From NCBI RefSeq assembly GCF_024679095.1, contig NC_066531.1, positions 2,443,174-2,507,173 of the forward strand: a stretch of DNA of 64,000 nt, given 5' to 3'. The stretch comes from Eriocheir sinensis (lineage: Eukaryota; Arthropoda; Malacostraca; Decapoda; Varunidae). The notes beneath the pieces are model-generated. The model ran no database searches. It saw only the letters and a list, made by a program, of their open reading frames with translations, and was not told where the DNA came from. Made by a program: the position numbers and the translations under genes. Below, one piece after another: positions 43,820 to 57,400 of this stretch (positions are counted from its first letter, which is position 1; each line of letters starts with the position of its first letter).

Positions 43820-43820
<1 letters not shown>
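43570..43820 (+). mobile_element. Non-LTR retrotransposon RT C-terminal remnant
   Basis: Frame ..RDLKKYSFPYITTWSGLDE.. then HEFKDKLDNKRYGDGT, the motif order at the end of CR1/Jockey-type RT ORFs (W..L followed by FK.KLD). Short, with no upstream RT domain. Followed by (CA)n at 43824-43874. Confidence 0.55.
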
Positions 43821-43876
<56 letters not shown>

Positions 43877-43879
43877 AAC

Positions 43880-44265
43880 ATGCTTCCAGGTCAGAAACCC
43901 CTCTCTGTGTGTGTGTTCAGCGCATAACGGAGGTGAGTGTGTCATGAACGGAGCCACATATTTCACATACTTTCCCTACTCATCCTTATTTTCGTGCAAT
44001 CATAGAAGATACCTGAGCCTTAAATATTCCTGCAAATCATGATCTTTACATTTCTGTCCGACATCGTGCCAAAAACTATCCATCAACTTACCCAAAATTC
44101 ATTCATCAAGGGAAAATGTCAAACTCTTGCATGCTGTGTTTCTCCTAGAGACCTCCGTCATGTTGACAAAAGATATCTCTGACAACTTAACATCTTCATC
44201 TTTCCCACCTCTCCCTAGTCCAGACGGCACCGCAATTGTCACGTATCTCTACAGTTGAACTATTT
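43880..44265. other. Intergenic, nothing recognised
   Basis: No exon or repeat family identified. Confidence 0.4.
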
Positions 44266-44267
44266 TT

Positions 44268-46190
44268 TTTTTTACAGCAAAGGAGACAGCTCAAGGGCAC
44301 AAAAAAAGGAAACAATAATAAAAAAGCCCGCTACTCGCTGCTCCTAAAAAGAATCCAAAGAGGTGGCCGAAAGAGAGGTCAATTTCGGGAGGAGAGGTGT
44401 CCTGATACCCTCCTCTTGAAAGAGTTCAAGTCGTAGGCAGGAGGAAATACAGATGAAGGGAGATTGTTCCAGAGTTTACCAGCGTGAGGGATGAAAGAGT
44501 GAAGATGCTGGTTAACTCTTGCATAAGGGGTTTGGACAGTATAGGGATGAAAGAGTGAAGATGCTGGTTAACTCTTGTATAAGGGGTTTGGACAGTATAG
44601 GGATGAAAGAGTGAAGATGCTGGTTAACTCTTGCATAAGGGGTTTGGACAGTATAGGGATGAAAGAGTGAAGATGCTGGTTAACTCTTGCATAAGGGGTT
44701 TGGACAGTATAGGGATGAAAGAGTGAAGATGCTGGTTAACTCTTGCATAAGGGGTTTGGACAGTATAGGGATGAAAGAGTGAAGATGCTGGTTAACTCTT
44801 GCATAAGGGGTTTGGACAGTATAGGGATGAAAGAGTGAAGATGCTGGTTAACTCTTGCATAAGGGGTTTGGACAGTATAGGGATGAAAGAGTGAAGATGC
44901 TGGTTAACTCTTGCATAAGGGGTTTGGACAGTATAGGGATGAAAGAGTGAAGATGCTGGTTAACTCTTGCATAAGGGGTTTGGACAGTATAGGGATGAAA
45001 GAGTGAAGATGCTGGTTAATTCTTGCATAATGGGTTTGGACAGTATAGGGATGAAAGAGTGAAGATGCTGGTTAATTCTTGCATAAGGGGTTTGGACAGT
45101 ATAGGGATGAAAGAGTGAAGATGCTGGTTAATTCTTGCATAAGGGGTTTGGACAGTATAGGGATGAAAGAGTGAAGATGCTGGTTAACTCTTGCATAAGG
45201 GGTTTGGACAGTATAGGGATGAAAGAGTGAAGATGCTGGTTAATTCTTGCATAAGGGGTTTGGACAGTATAGGGATGAAAGAGTGAAGATGCTGGTTAAC
45301 TCTTGCATAATGGGTTTGGACACTATAGGGATGAAAGAGTGAAGATGCTGGTTAATTCTTGCATAAGGGGTTTGGACAGTATAGGGATGAAAGAGTGAAG
45401 ATGCTGGTTAACTCTTGCATAAGGGGTTTGGACAGTATAGGGATGAAAGAGTGAAGATGCTGGTTAACTCTTGCATAAGGGGCTTGGACAGTATAGGGAT
45501 GAAAGAGTGAAGATGCTGGTTAACTCTTGCATAAGGGGTTTGGACAGTACAGGGATGAAAGAGTGAAGATGCTGGTTAACTCTTGCATAAGGGGTTTGGA
45601 CAGTATAGGGATGAAAGAGTGAAGATGCTGGTTAACTCTTGCATAAGGGGTTTGGACAGTATAGGGATGAAAGAGTGAAGATGCTGGTTAACTCTTGCAT
45701 AAGGGTTTTGTACAGTATAGGGATGAAAGAGTGAAGATGCTGGTTAACTCTTGCATAAGGGCTTTGGACAGTATAGGGATGAAAGAGTGAAGATGCTGGT
45801 TAACTCTTGCATAAGGGGTTTGGACAGTATAGGGATGAAAGAGTGAAGATGCTGGTTAACTCTTGCATAAGGGGTTTGGACAGTATAGGGATGAAAGAGT
45901 GAAGATGCTGGTTAACTCTTGCATAAGGGGTTTGGACAGTATAGGGATGAAAGAGTGAAGATGCTGGTTAACTCTTGCATAAGGGGTTTGGACAGTATAG
46001 GGATGAAAGAGTGAAGATACTGGTTAACTCTTGCATAAGGGGTTTGGACAGTATAGGGATGAAAGAGTGAAGATGCTGGTTAACTCTTGCATAAGGGGTT
46101 TGGACAGTATAGGGATGAGCATGAGTAGAAAGTCGCGTGCAGCGGGGCCGCGGGAAAAGTTCCACTCTGGAAGATTCAAGGCATTGTTCT
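44268..46190 (+). mobile_element. Poly-T/CAGCTCAAGGGC element with 56-bp array
   Basis: The head is TTTTACAGCAAAGGAGACAG, CTCAAGGGCACAAAAAAAGG, CCCGCTACTCGCTGCTCCTA and GAGGTCAATTTCGGGAGGAG; then a 56-bp array; then GAGCATGAGTAGAAAGTCG. The same order is at 53372-54950, and truncated heads at 32650, 49390, 57190 and 26010. No coding capacity; class unknown. Confidence 0.75.
44487..46119 (+). repeat. 56-bp satellite, about 29 units
   Basis: The unit starts GGGATGAAAGAGTGAAGATG and includes TTAACTCTTGCATAAGGGGT and TTGGACAGTATA. Units are nearly identical; variants are TTAATTCTT, AATGGGTTT, GGGCTTGG and CACTATAGG. Confidence 0.93.
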
Positions 46191-46299
46191 ACTCATACCC
46201 CCTCCGACCTCACTATACTCGATATTATAATTCTTAAGAAATATGTTTTCTGTGCTCTCTCTGGCCTGAATCTTCAAATGGCTTATGGATAAAATGGAG

Positions 46300-46650
46300 T
46301 TTTTTTTTTTTTTTTTTTTTTTTTTACGTGAACGCCTATAGCGCCGGTAGGTTTGCTTGAAGGGCCTAGATGGTGTTCGGCCCCAGCCCGTCATGGCGCA
46401 GGCAAGTGTTTATAGTGGCGCCATCTTCTCTTGGCTCATGCTGCCCCCCGGAACTCCTTCTTGACTCACTTGGACGGTTTCCTCTAGAGTCCGGGTTGAT
46501 GGGTGGTCTTCAGGACAGCATGTGGGTAGTTTTAAGCCACTCGGCGGTGACTGAAAAATCCCAGGTGGTAGCGTGGGGACTCGAACCCGCGTCGTCCATC
46601 ACGTGGTGAATGTGGGCCCAGCACGCTACCACTCAGCCACGGCCTACCCA
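46300..46650 (-). mobile_element. tRNA-derived SINE, full-length
   Basis: T-run (tail) at 46300-46325, GCCTATAGCGCCGGTAGG, body, and minus-strand B box GGGTTCGAGTCC and A box GGCCGTGGCTGAGTGG at the right. Confidence 0.85.
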
Positions 46651-46937
46651 AATTCAAGAGCAAATTCTTTTAAACTACCCTCCTACAGATGCTATCCTTC
46701 TCTCTGTACTTTTATCTCCAGTTCTATTTCAGGTCAATTTATCTCCGCTGTGGTAGACGGTCACTGTTCTGCTCCTAAACCTACCAGCAGTGGTGTTCCG
46801 CTGGGCTGTTTCATCTCCCACTTTTTTTCTGTTGTTCATTAATGATCTTTCCAAATCAAGCTGTTTTATCCACTCCTACGTCGATGACCCTCCCAACAGG
46901 AATTACAGCACTCAAGGCTAGACGCTATACAGAACGC

Positions 46938-47457
46938 TTAACCCGGTATGCGGGGGTCATGTCTCTTAGGTTAGGTTAGGTTAGGTTAAAGGTCCCTCTA
47001 AGTAAAATAATGAGAAAGAATCATCACTCACGCAAACCATTTCATAATATATTTCAACGCATGTGTGATCAGTTTATGCATCATCTATTTTTGGGGGTTT
47101 ATATCATGGCACAAATTTGGCCCATCGCTGCTACATGGTAAAGCCGCAAATTTGGCCCGTCGCTGCTACACGGTAAAGCCGCAAATTTGGCCCGTCGCTG
47201 GTACACGGTAAAGCCGCAAATTTGGCCCATCGCTGGTACACGGTAAAGCCGCAAATTTGGCCCGTCGCTGGTACACGGTAAAGCCGCAAATTTGGCCCAT
47301 CGCTGGTACACGGTAAAGCCACAAATTTGGCCCGTCGCCGGTACACGGTAAAGCCGCAAATTTAGCCCGTCGCCGGTACACGGTAAAGCCGCAAATTTGG
47401 CCCGTCGCCGGTACACGGTAAAGCCGCAAATTTGGCCCGTCGCTGCTACCGGGTTAA
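46938..47457 (-). mobile_element. TTAA-bounded MITE with 35-bp array, 10 units
   Basis: TTAACCCGGTATGCGGGGGT left, GTCGCTGCTACCGGGTTAA right. A telomere-like (TTAGG)n patch at 46966-46988, then the body, then ten units, several with GCTGG or GCCGG variants and GCCGCAAATTT. Confidence 0.85.
46966..46988 (+). repeat. Telomere-like (TTAGG)n patch
   Basis: CTTAGGTTAGGTTAGG then TTAGGTTAA: about four units inside the MITE, at the place matching the patch at 29351 in the other orientation. Confidence 0.75.
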
Positions 47458-47644
47458 ACTCTGACCTCACTATTACTTCTGAATGGGCCAAAAGGAACTT
47501 GATGTCCTTTAACGCCTCAGTGCTCATAACAACTCGACACAGTCTTGCAAACACCTGTCCCCTATTCTTCGACAGCACACAGCTAGAGGCATCCTTCTAA
47601 ATTAAGCATAACTGACACAAAATCTCACCCAGAAACTTCATATA

Positions 47645-47645
<1 letters not shown>

Positions 47646-47695
<50 letters not shown>

Positions 47696-47698
47696 GTT

Positions 47699-47731
<33 letters not shown>
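47646..47731. repeat. (TG)n and (GA)n microsatellites
   Basis: (TG)n at 47646-47694 and (GA)n at 47701-47731. Confidence 0.95.
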
Positions 47732-47735
<4 letters not shown>

Positions 47736-47749
47736 GGGGTGGGGGGTGG

Positions 47750-47908
47750 GGAGGGGGGGTAATGTGAGTTAGCGGGCTAGCGGTGCGTGGGGGAGTCGCC
47801 TCCGTGCACTCATCTCCAAGCCCTCGCCGCGGCCGGTCGTGTGCTCTCCCCGCCCTGTCCCTGCCGCCTCGCCGCCGCAGACCACTGGACGGAGTGTAGT
47901 GGACGCCT
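47750..47908 (+). promoter_or_regulatory. Possible promoter / 5' UTR exon of tetraspan B
   Basis: GC- and CpG-rich block ending in a good donor (GGACGCCT then GTGAGTAC) at 47908. It lies 3.4 kb upstream of the first recognised gene B exon, on the right strand. No ATG-led frame crosses the donor convincingly, so at most 5' UTR. Inference. Confidence 0.35.
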
Positions 47909-48085
47909 GTGAGTACTGAGGCGTTGAAGCACTTTGTTGGTTTGTGTTGATGCGATTCTCTATACCACGAGAACCATGACTAACGCTACGACCTGTGCTT
48001 GCCTGCTATTGTTACGACCACTGTTAATATTACGACTATTACTACTACTAACATCACTGCTATTACTTATACTGCAAAGCTACAA

Positions 48086-48091
48086 CTAAGG

Positions 48092-48157
<66 letters not shown>

Positions 48158-48194
48158 TTTCTACTACCACTACTACTACTACTACTACTACTAT

Positions 48195-48238
<44 letters not shown>

Positions 48239-48241
48239 TTC

Positions 48242-48328
<87 letters not shown>
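48086..48328. repeat. (CTA)n microsatellite
   Basis: About 80 CTA units with few TTT, CCA and TTC interruptions; produces poly-Leu and poly-Val frames. Confidence 0.96.
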
Positions 48329-48339
48329 ACAATTGTGAA

Positions 48340-48965
48340 AAAGTTAATTTCAACTATAATGTATAAGTAGACAACTATTTCTTATAATCATCATCTTAAG
48401 TTCAATAGTGTTCTGAAGACTTCCTATGTTTTCTTTCAATATCATAAAGTCTTTTGGGTTCAGTGTACCTATATCATAAGGTTACAGAACTTCTATTTGT
48501 CAGGATTTTCAAGTCAGAGTTCTTGTGTAAAAAAAATATATATACTGTCCTTTTAGTGAACTACTCTGATGGTTTATGTCTAATATCGTCACCCTCATAA
48601 AATAATCGCCTAAGTCATTTTTTAGCGATTTCCAGGTTTTTATTTACATCAATTTTTCATCATGTGACCCCCATATCTGTATAGTTGCCTCCGTCATTCA
48701 GGGTTTGAGTGTTCTAGAATTGGCCGTTTCATTTCTGCCTAAATCTTAAGCCAAATGAGATGATGACAGTTCTTTTCGCATTTCCTGTAAAGTAGAAAAT
48801 GTTGACTAAGGCGCTTTGTTTACGAAGGTGACGATATTCTCTCTAAATACAGAGTTGACTGTGACGCTTGTGTCTCCGAACTGAAGAAGCCGCCTCTCCT
48901 TACCCGTCCATCCTCAAGCACTACCTCTCCTGTTGAACGAAGGCGCCTACGCTACTACGATGGGT
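48340..48965. other. Intergenic, nothing recognised
   Basis: AT-rich; no exon or repeat family found. (CA)n follows at 48971-49012. Confidence 0.4.
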
Positions 48966-48968
48966 ACG

Positions 48969-49010
<42 letters not shown>

Positions 49011-49013
<3 letters not shown>

Positions 49014-49318
49014 CCCGGTAGCACAATGGATAGAGCGTCTGCCACACAACCAGAAGGACCGGGGTTCGATTCCCCGGCCGGGTGACGATAAGTTGGGTTT
49101 ATCTTCTCTCACGTGTTGTCCCTGTTGACCCAGCACTGTACGCGATGTCAGGCAAGGAGTTGTGACCTCGTTGTCGCGGTGTGTTGTGTGTGAGTGGTCT
49201 GTCCTACCCAAAGATCGGTGAGGTCTGTGGTCTTCTGTAGGGGAACGGCTGGATGGCTGACCCACACCAGACCAGGAGCTGAATTACACACACACACACA
49301 CACATACACACACACACT
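49011..49318 (+). mobile_element. tRNA-derived SINE, third family
   Basis: GGCCCGGTAGCACAATGGAT (A box), GGGGTTCGATTCCCCGGCCG (B box and T-arm), a roughly 200-bp body and a GAATTACACACAC 3' end. The acceptor ends pair partly; no T precedes the anticodon-like triplet, so it is not a functional tRNA. Confidence 0.7.
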
Positions 49319-49389
49319 ATTATAAGGTCAGATACTCCTTAACACTCTCAAACGATAGTAAATTCACATAGACAATCAATTATCTTTTT

Positions 49390-49545
49390 TTTTTTTCTCT
49401 CTAGAGTAAAGGAAGCTGCTCAAGGGCAAAAACATATGAGAACTGAACGAGCCCGCTATTCACTGCTCCTATATACGAGAGCAGTGACGAGCGGCCAACA
49501 GAGAGGTCAATTTCGGGTGGAGAGGTGTCTTGATGTACGCTGTGA
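49390..49545 (+). mobile_element. Poly-T/CAGCTCAAGGGC element fragment
   Basis: T-run, GCTGCTCAAGGGCAAAAACA, CCCGCTATTCACTGCTCCTA, GAGAGGTCAATTTCGGGTGG. No 56-bp array. Confidence 0.65.
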
Positions 49546-49773
49546 CGGAGATGAGCGCTGAGGCCACGCGCAGCTATAGCGAATGCCCCCGACGTTATCA
49601 TCATCATCATCATTTAACGTCCATTTATTCCCTATGGTGGAGTTGGACGGTATATGAGTCTCCTCCACTGTTGCCGATCCATAGCCCTTTCCTTCGTGAT
49701 GTTCAGCCTCGTCATATCTTCCTCCACCACCTTTCTCCAAGTCTTCCTTCCAGACGTGATGCTGTCCTTGTAT

Positions 49774-50360
49774 AATTCCATGGTAAGACCGCACCTCGAG
49801 TATGCAGTGCAGTTCTGGTCTCCTAATTACAGAAAGGACATTGCTTTACTGGAAAGGATTCAACGACGCCCCACGAAGATGATTCCAACCTTAAGGGCTC
49901 ACCCGTACGAGGAACGACTCAAGCGACTCAATCTCTTTACACTGGAGAAAAGACGCTTACGAGGGGATAGGATTCAAGTCTTCAAGTATCTGAAAAAGTT
50001 CAATAACGTCGATTACTCTCAATTCTTTAAACTGCAAACCAACTCAAGAACTAGAAATAACGGTTTACCCATTCAGTCGAGTCGATGTAACACAGACATC
50101 GGAAGGAGTTTCTTTTCAAACCGAGTCATCCGCCACTGGAACAATCTTCCCTCAGAAGTAGTAAATGCGAATACCATCAACTCCTTCAAATATAGAATCG
50201 ACCGTCATTTCGCTGCGTCGGGAGTAAACTGAATAACGAGGTGCTTTCATCTGCTCCTCAAGCCCCAAGTGGCGGTCGAGCAGATTAAATCACCCAAGCG
50301 GGCAACCTCGTAATGAGCCAATAGGCCTTCTGTTGCCTGCATTTCCATGTTTCCTGGTGG
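49774..50360 (+). mobile_element. CR1/Jockey-type non-LTR retrotransposon, RT C-terminus
   Basis: An open frame from the RT thumb to the stop: YNSMVRPHLEYAVQFWSPNY, then LLERIQRRPTKMI, LEKRRLRGDRIQVFKYL, FFSNRVIRHWNNLPSEVV and FKYRIDRHF. These are the classic C-terminal motifs of CR1/Jockey-clade reverse transcriptases. 5'-truncated, intact to the stop at 50232, followed by a short 3' UTR. Related remnants at 893, 43570 and 51484. Confidence 0.8.
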
Positions 50361-50671
50361 TCTTGTGCCCTCTACCTCAAAGTTCAGTGTGTTACCATAG
50401 CTTATCCATACTTTCTTTCATTCCTTTCCTTGCCCTCTTTTGAGACACAGTTCGCTTCTATATCTTTACATACCCCCCTCCCCCCCTCACCCCCCCCCCC
50501 ACCCCCGCTCCCCAAGTCTGGTATCACACGATCGGCCCCTCACTGATGACACACTATGATCTTGGAGTGCCCGGAAAACCAATATATAGGTCGTGTTTCC
50601 ATTCCCATGTAACTACTTGCTTGTCTTATTGTTATATCAGCGTGGGGTTAACGACTGTAGACAAGGCATAC

Positions 50672-50932
<261 letters not shown>

Positions 50933-51300
50933 TCCTGGGTCAACATGCGGCAGGCACAGTGACAAGCAGGGTGTTGCACTTGCCTTGTGTCCCGAGGCAA
51001 TGGCTCAAGGGCCAGTGTGGCGGATTTAGGCACCGATGTCACGCGCGGCTGTGGTGCATGGCGTTGAAACTTACCGCTACAGCTGTGTTGCTAAGTAGCG
51101 AGCCTCGCTGAATAACCCCGCAAGGGTTGTGTACACGGACCCTTACCTTGACCTCATCTTGTATTTGCTGCTCTTTCAGACATATCCAGCTCTCTCATAG
51201 AAGGGCTGTAATTATGTACGTGTTATAAGGCGTGAGGCACTACAGGCTAGCAGGGTTGGGAAGTGGGTGAGTGACACAAGGGCGCGTGTGTTCCCGGCAG

Positions 51301-51441
51301 GGTGCGGGCCGTGCCGGTGGACGGAGGCGGTGGTGGGGCTGCTGATGGGCCTGCTGGCGGGCGCCGCCGCGGTGGTGGCCGCCGTCACCTTCTACCAGTG
51401 CACCAACCAGTCGCTGCTCAACTACTGGCTCATGATAAACG
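51301..51441 (+). CDS. Tetraspan B module 1 exon 1
   Basis: 141 nt, CCGGCAG to GTGAGT, phase 1-1. VVGLLMGLLAGAAAVVAAV then YQCTNQSLLNYWLMING. Confidence 0.8.
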
Positions 51442-51483
<42 letters not shown>

Positions 51484-54400
51484 TAAATTAAATAACTTGC
51501 ATTCTCTAGCAAGGCGAAGGGTGCGTGGAGACATGATCGAGGTTTATAAATGGATGAAGGGCTTTAATAAGGGAGACATTCATAAGGTTTTGTCGGTAAG
51601 AGAACCGGGTAGGACACGAAGTAACGGGTTTAAACTGGATAACTTCAGACTCAACAGGGACATAGGCAAAAATTGGTTTACTAACAGGGTGGTGGATGAG
51701 TGGAACAGGCTTAGCAGTCATGTGGTGAGTGCGAATACAGTTGTCACATTCAAAAATAGATAAATTCATGGACAGCGATATTAGGTGGGGTTAGATACAC
51801 GGGAGCTTAGGGTCAAAGGAGCTGCCTTGTACAGACCTACCGGCCTTTTGCAGACTCCTACGTTCTGATGTTCTTATATTAAGTGTAAGTTTATTAAAAA
51901 TTTCCCTAATAGAGTGCTTTAGAAGGCTGTCTTTCTGGGTTGCCTGCATGCCTGATACGTGTGACAGCCCTTGGTCTCGTCTCAACAGGAATGGTCACAC
52001 TGGGCGCCTTCATGGGCCTGGTGGTGTGGCGGCTGGCGCCCATTCCCGGCAGGTACATCAACGCCCTGACCTTCCTAACAGGCTTTCTCATCTTCCTCAA
52101 CGTCGCCTGGCTGATACTCGGTAAGGCGTCGACCCGATTCTTTTTGTTTTACGTGTACGCCTATAGCGCCGGTAGGCTTTCTTCAGGGGCCTGGATGGTA
52201 GTCGGCCCCAGCCCATATTGGCGCAGGCAGGTGTTTATAGTGGCGCCATCTTCTCTTGGCTCATGCTGCCCCCCGGAACTCCTTCTTGATTCACTTGGAC
52301 GGTTTCCTCTAGAGTCCGGGTTGATGGGTGGTCTTCAGGACAGCATGTGGGTAGTTTTAAGCCACTCGGCGGTGACTGAAAAATCCCAGGTGGTAGCGTG
52401 GGGATTCGAACCCGCGTCGTCCATCACGCGGTGACTGTGGACCCAGCACGCTACCACTCAGCCACCGCCTACCCTATGCACGCTGACACGGTAGAAAGGA
52501 AACCGTGCCCCAAGCTGTTCGGTAGCCTGGTAACATACACTCCCAGGTCTTTCTTTGCCTCTGTGGTGGGTAGTGGAGTGTTTCCCATGTGGTATTGGTG
52601 TGCTGGATATCCCTTCACTGGTAGCCTGGTAACATACACTCCCAGGTCTTTCTCTGCCTCTGTGGTGGATAGTGGAGTGTTTCCCATGTGGTATTGGTGT
52701 GCTGGATATCCCTTCACTGGTAGCCTGGTAACATACACTCCCAGGTCTTTCTCTGCCTCTGTGGTGGATAGTGGAGTGTTTCCCATGTGGTATTGGTGTG
52801 CTGGATATCCCTTCACTGGTAGCCTGGTAACATACACTCCCAGGTCTTTCTCTGCCTCTGTGGTGGATAGTGGAGTGTTTCCCATGTGGTATTGGTGTGC
52901 TGGATATCCCTTCACTGGTAGCCTGGTAACATACACTCCCAGGTCTTTCTCTGCCTCTGTGGTGGATAGTGGAGTGTTTCCCATGTGGTATTGGTGTGCT
53001 GGATATCCCCTCCCAAGATGCAGGACTTTACATTTGCTTCATTGAATTGTAGCAGTCATTTTTGTTCCATTCCTGTAGCTTGGTGAGGTCTTCTGGTAGG
53101 AAATCCGTAGTCAAGGGGTTAAACAATCGTCCCCGTTGGTCCGCCCGGTGCTTGGGTGATCATGTTATGCTGAATTCTTGAAAAAACGCTTTATTTTTCT
53201 CTCCCTAAGGCAATGTGGCGGTGGGCCTCGTGTACTCCGTGTGCTTCGTGGGCGCCTCTCCGGACGTCTACCTGGACATTGAGGTCAACTGTTCCTCCTA
53301 CATTTTGCCGCTCACCCTCGCAGTCGTGGTCATCTTCGACGTCCTCTGCGTCATCCTCATTGCAGTCAGTCACTTTTTTTTACAACAAAGGAGACAGCTC
53401 AAGGGCACAAAAAAAAGGAAACAATAATAAAAAAAAAGCCCGCTACTCGCTGCTCCTAAAAAGAATCCAAAGAGGTGGCCGAAAGAGAGGTCAGTTTCGG
53501 GAGGAGAGGTGTCCTGATACCCTCCTCGTGAAAGAGTTCAAGTCGTAGGCAGGAGGAAATACAGATGAAGGAAGATTGTTTCAGAGTTTACCAGCGTGAG
53601 GGATGAAAGAGTGAAGATGCTGGTTAACTCTTGCATAAGGGGTTTGGACAGTATAGGGATGAAAGAGTGAAGATGCTGGTTAACTCTTGCATAAGGGGTT
53701 TGGACAGTATAGGGATGAAAGAGTGAAGATGCTGGTTAACTCTTGCATAAGGGGTTTGGACAGTATAGGGATGAAAGAGTGAAGATGCTGGTTAACTCTT
53801 GCATAAGGGGTTTGGACAGTATAGGGATGAAAGAGTGAAGATGCTGGTTAACTCTTGCATAAGGGGTTTGGACAGTATAGGGATGAAAGAGTGAAGATGC
53901 TGGTTAACTCTTGCATAAGGGGTTTGGACAGTATAGGGATGAAAGAGTGAAGATGCTGGTTAACTCTTGCATAAGGGGTTTGGACAGTATAGGGATGAAA
54001 GAGTGAAGATGCTGGTTAACTCTTGCATAAGGGATTGGACAGTATAGGGATGAAAGAGTGAAGATGCTGGTTAACTCTTGCATAAGGGGTTTGGACAGTA
54101 TAGGGATGAAAGAGTGAAGATGCTGGTTAACTCTTGCATAAGGGGTTTGGACAGTATAGGGATGAAAGAGTGAAGATGCTGGTTAACTCTTGCATAAGGG
54201 GTTTGGACAGTATAGGGATGAAAGAGTGAAGATGCTGGTTAACTCTTGCATAAGGGGTTTGGACAGTATAGGGATGAAAGAGTGAAGATGCTGGTTAACT
54301 CTTGCATAAGGGGTTTGGACAGTATAGGGATGAAAGAGTGAAGATGCTGGTTAACTCTTGCATAAGGGGTTTGGACAGTATAGGGATGAAAGAGTGAAGA

Positions 54401-57400
54401 TGCTGGTTAACTTTTGCATAAGGGGCTTGGACAGTATAGGGATGAAAGAGTGAAGATGCTGGTTAACTCTTGCATAAGGGGTTTGGACAGTATAGGGATG
54501 AAAGAGTGAAGATGCTGGTTAACTCTTGCATAAGGGGTTTGGACAGTATAGGGATGAAAGAGTGAAGATGCTGGTTAACTCTTGCATAAGGGGTTTGGAC
54601 AGTATAGGGATGAAAGAGTGAAGATGCTGGTTAACTCTTGCATAAGGGGTTTGGACAGTATAGGGATGAAAGAGTGAAGATGCTGGTTAACTCTTGCATA
54701 AGGGGTTTGGACAGTATAGGGATGAAAGAGTGAAGATGCTGGTTAACTCTTGCATAAGGGGTTTGGACAGTATAGGGATGAAAGAGTGAAGATGCTGGTT
54801 AACTCTTGCATAAGGGGTTTGGACAGTATAGGGATGAGCATGAGTAGAAAGTCGTGTGCAGCGGGGCCGCGGGAGGGGGGGAGGCATGCAGTTAGCAAGT
54901 TCAGAAGAGCAGTCAGCGTGAAAATATCGATAGAAGATAGAAAGAGAGGCAACATGGCGGCGGAATTTAAGAGGTAGAAGACTATCAGTAGGAGGAGGAG
55001 AGCTGATGAGACGAAGAGCCTATAGACTCCACTCTGTCCAGGAGAACTGCGCTGCTTTCTGATTTTCTGGTTTTCTGTTATATTTGACGTATGTTTGAGC
55101 GATACTACAATGACCGTTTTCTGTATAGCTGTCTCTGTAGTGCAACGGTGCTAGATTATCGTACTCAGCCGATTATATTTCCCGACTTCCTACCCCAAAA
55201 CTGTCTTCTGGGCTCCAATAAGGAAATTCATTTATAGTTATCGTTAAAAGAGTTAGATTCTGATGTTTCTTGGCAATAGTTAGGCGTCAGAAACAGGTAA
55301 ATACTATGCTCTGAGTACGACAATCTGGCACCATTGGGGAAAGGGGTAACGTTGCCAGATTATCGTACTCAGCCGCTAATATTTCCCGATTTCCTACCCC
55401 AAAACTGTCTTCTGGGCTCCAATAAGGAAACTCATTTATAGTTATCGTTAAAAGAGTTAGATTCTGATGTTTCTTGGCAATAGTTAGGCGTCAGACACCG
55501 GGAAACATTATGCTCTGAGTACGACAATCTGGCAACAATGGGGAATGGGGTAACGTTGCTAGATTATCGTACTCAGCCGCTTATATTTCCCGACTTCCTA
55601 CCTCAAAACTGTCTTCTGGGCTCCAATAACGAAACTAATATACAATTATCGTTAAAAGAGTTAGATTCTGGTGTTTCTTGGCAATAGTTAGGCGTCAGAC
55701 ACCGGTAAATACTATATATATGCTCTGAGTACGACAATCTGGCACCAATGGGGAAAGGGGTAACGTTGCCAGATTATCGTACTCGGCCGCTTATATATCC
55801 CGACTTCCTACCCCAAAACTGTCTTCTGGGCTCCAATAAGGAAACTCATTTATAGTTATCGTTAAAAGAGTTAGATTCTGATGTTTCTTGGCAATAGTTA
55901 GGCGTCATAAACAGGTAAATACTATGCTCTGAGTACGACAATCTGGCAACAATAGGGAAAGGGGTAACGTTGCCAGATTATCGTACTCAGCCGCTTATAT
56001 TTCCCGACTTCCTACCCCAAAATGTCTTCTGGGCTCCAATAAGGAATCTCATTTATAGTTATCGTTAAAAGAGTTAGATTCTGATGTTTCTTGGCAATAG
56101 TTAGGCGTCAGACACCGGGAAACACTATGCTCTGAGTACGACAATCTGGCATCGGTGCTGTAATGTCTCCCCCAGCTTTTTACCCTTCCAGATGTTTCCC
56201 AATAGGCTACAATGGCCTTGTCCGCCCTCCTATAGAGTACATCTCGTTTGCTTGTGTGTGTGTGTGTGTGTATGTGTGTGTTTTTGGAATGAGGAATATT
56301 GTTCAGTATATGATAAAAATATGAGCTACAAAGGTCCGTTTTCTCAACATTTTAAGCGTCTAAGAAAACGGACCCTAAAAGCCCTAACTAGCATAAGATC
56401 CTTTGCTCCCAGGTGCTGTGTGTCCAAGCCTTCAGCTGTGAGGCGGACAGCGAGGATGATGATGAGGAGGAGGAGGGGGAAAAGAAGGAGGATTATTCGG
56501 GTAAGTAGCGACTCCACATTGATTACTTACATTCGTTTGATTCCCCAGCACACTAACGTTATGACCAGTAGCCGTTGGAAAGTTTCGTTTAGTCGGCGCA
56601 ACATCTGTGGTCATATGCCGGAGAGAGACAGGAGGGGTAAGGAATTACAGGTGAAGGGAACAGACCCCAGGAGACGGGACACAACATCTGCGGTCATATG
56701 CCGGAGACAGACAGAAGGGGAAGGAATTACAGGTGAAGGGAACAGACCCCAGGAGACGGGACACAACATCTGTGGTCATATGCCGGAGAGAGACAGGAGG
56801 GGGAAGGAATTATAGGAGAAGGGAACAGACCCCAGGAGACGGGACACAACATCTGTGGTCATATGCCGGAGACAGACAGAAGGGGAAGGAATTACAGGTG
56901 AAGGGAACAGACCCCAGGAGACGGGACACAACCCCCGATTAATACCTGGTACCCATTCACTGCTGGGTGGACAGGGGCGTAGGGTATCGGAAACGCGCCG
57001 CCCAAATTTTTCCACTCCGCCCGGGAATCGAACCCAGGCTCTCTCGGTTGTGAGTCGAGTGTGCTAACCACTGCACCACGAAGCCCCCGCAGGAGAGGGG
57101 TCATTTCTATATATTGTTACTACCTTTCTGTATGATACTAATAAACTCTCATAATTATCATCATCATCACTATTCTCATATTTCCTTCCATTTGTAATCT
57201 CTAAGCAGCTCAAGGGCAAGAAATATATAGATGAGAGAAAAGAAAGCCCGCTAATCACTTCCCTTATTAGAAAAAGAGAGTTTGAAGTGTTCACAAGAGA
57301 GGTCAGTTTCAGGAGGTGCCTCGCTACTCTCTCGCTCCGTCAATGGTTCTAAAGCCTCGTTCACACTGTGCGACTTTTCCATGTGACAAGTTGTTTCCCA

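Noticed and set aside
44487..46119. CRISPR-like array
   Set aside because: Head-to-tail 56-bp satellite without unique spacers, in a eukaryotic repeat element.
48063..48370. Poly-Leu/poly-Val membrane proteins
   Set aside because: Translation of the (CTA)n microsatellite.
49011..49084. Functional tRNA gene
   Set aside because: The T-arm is good and the acceptor partly pairs, but the anticodon stem is mismatched, the T before the anticodon is missing, and it continues into a SINE body.
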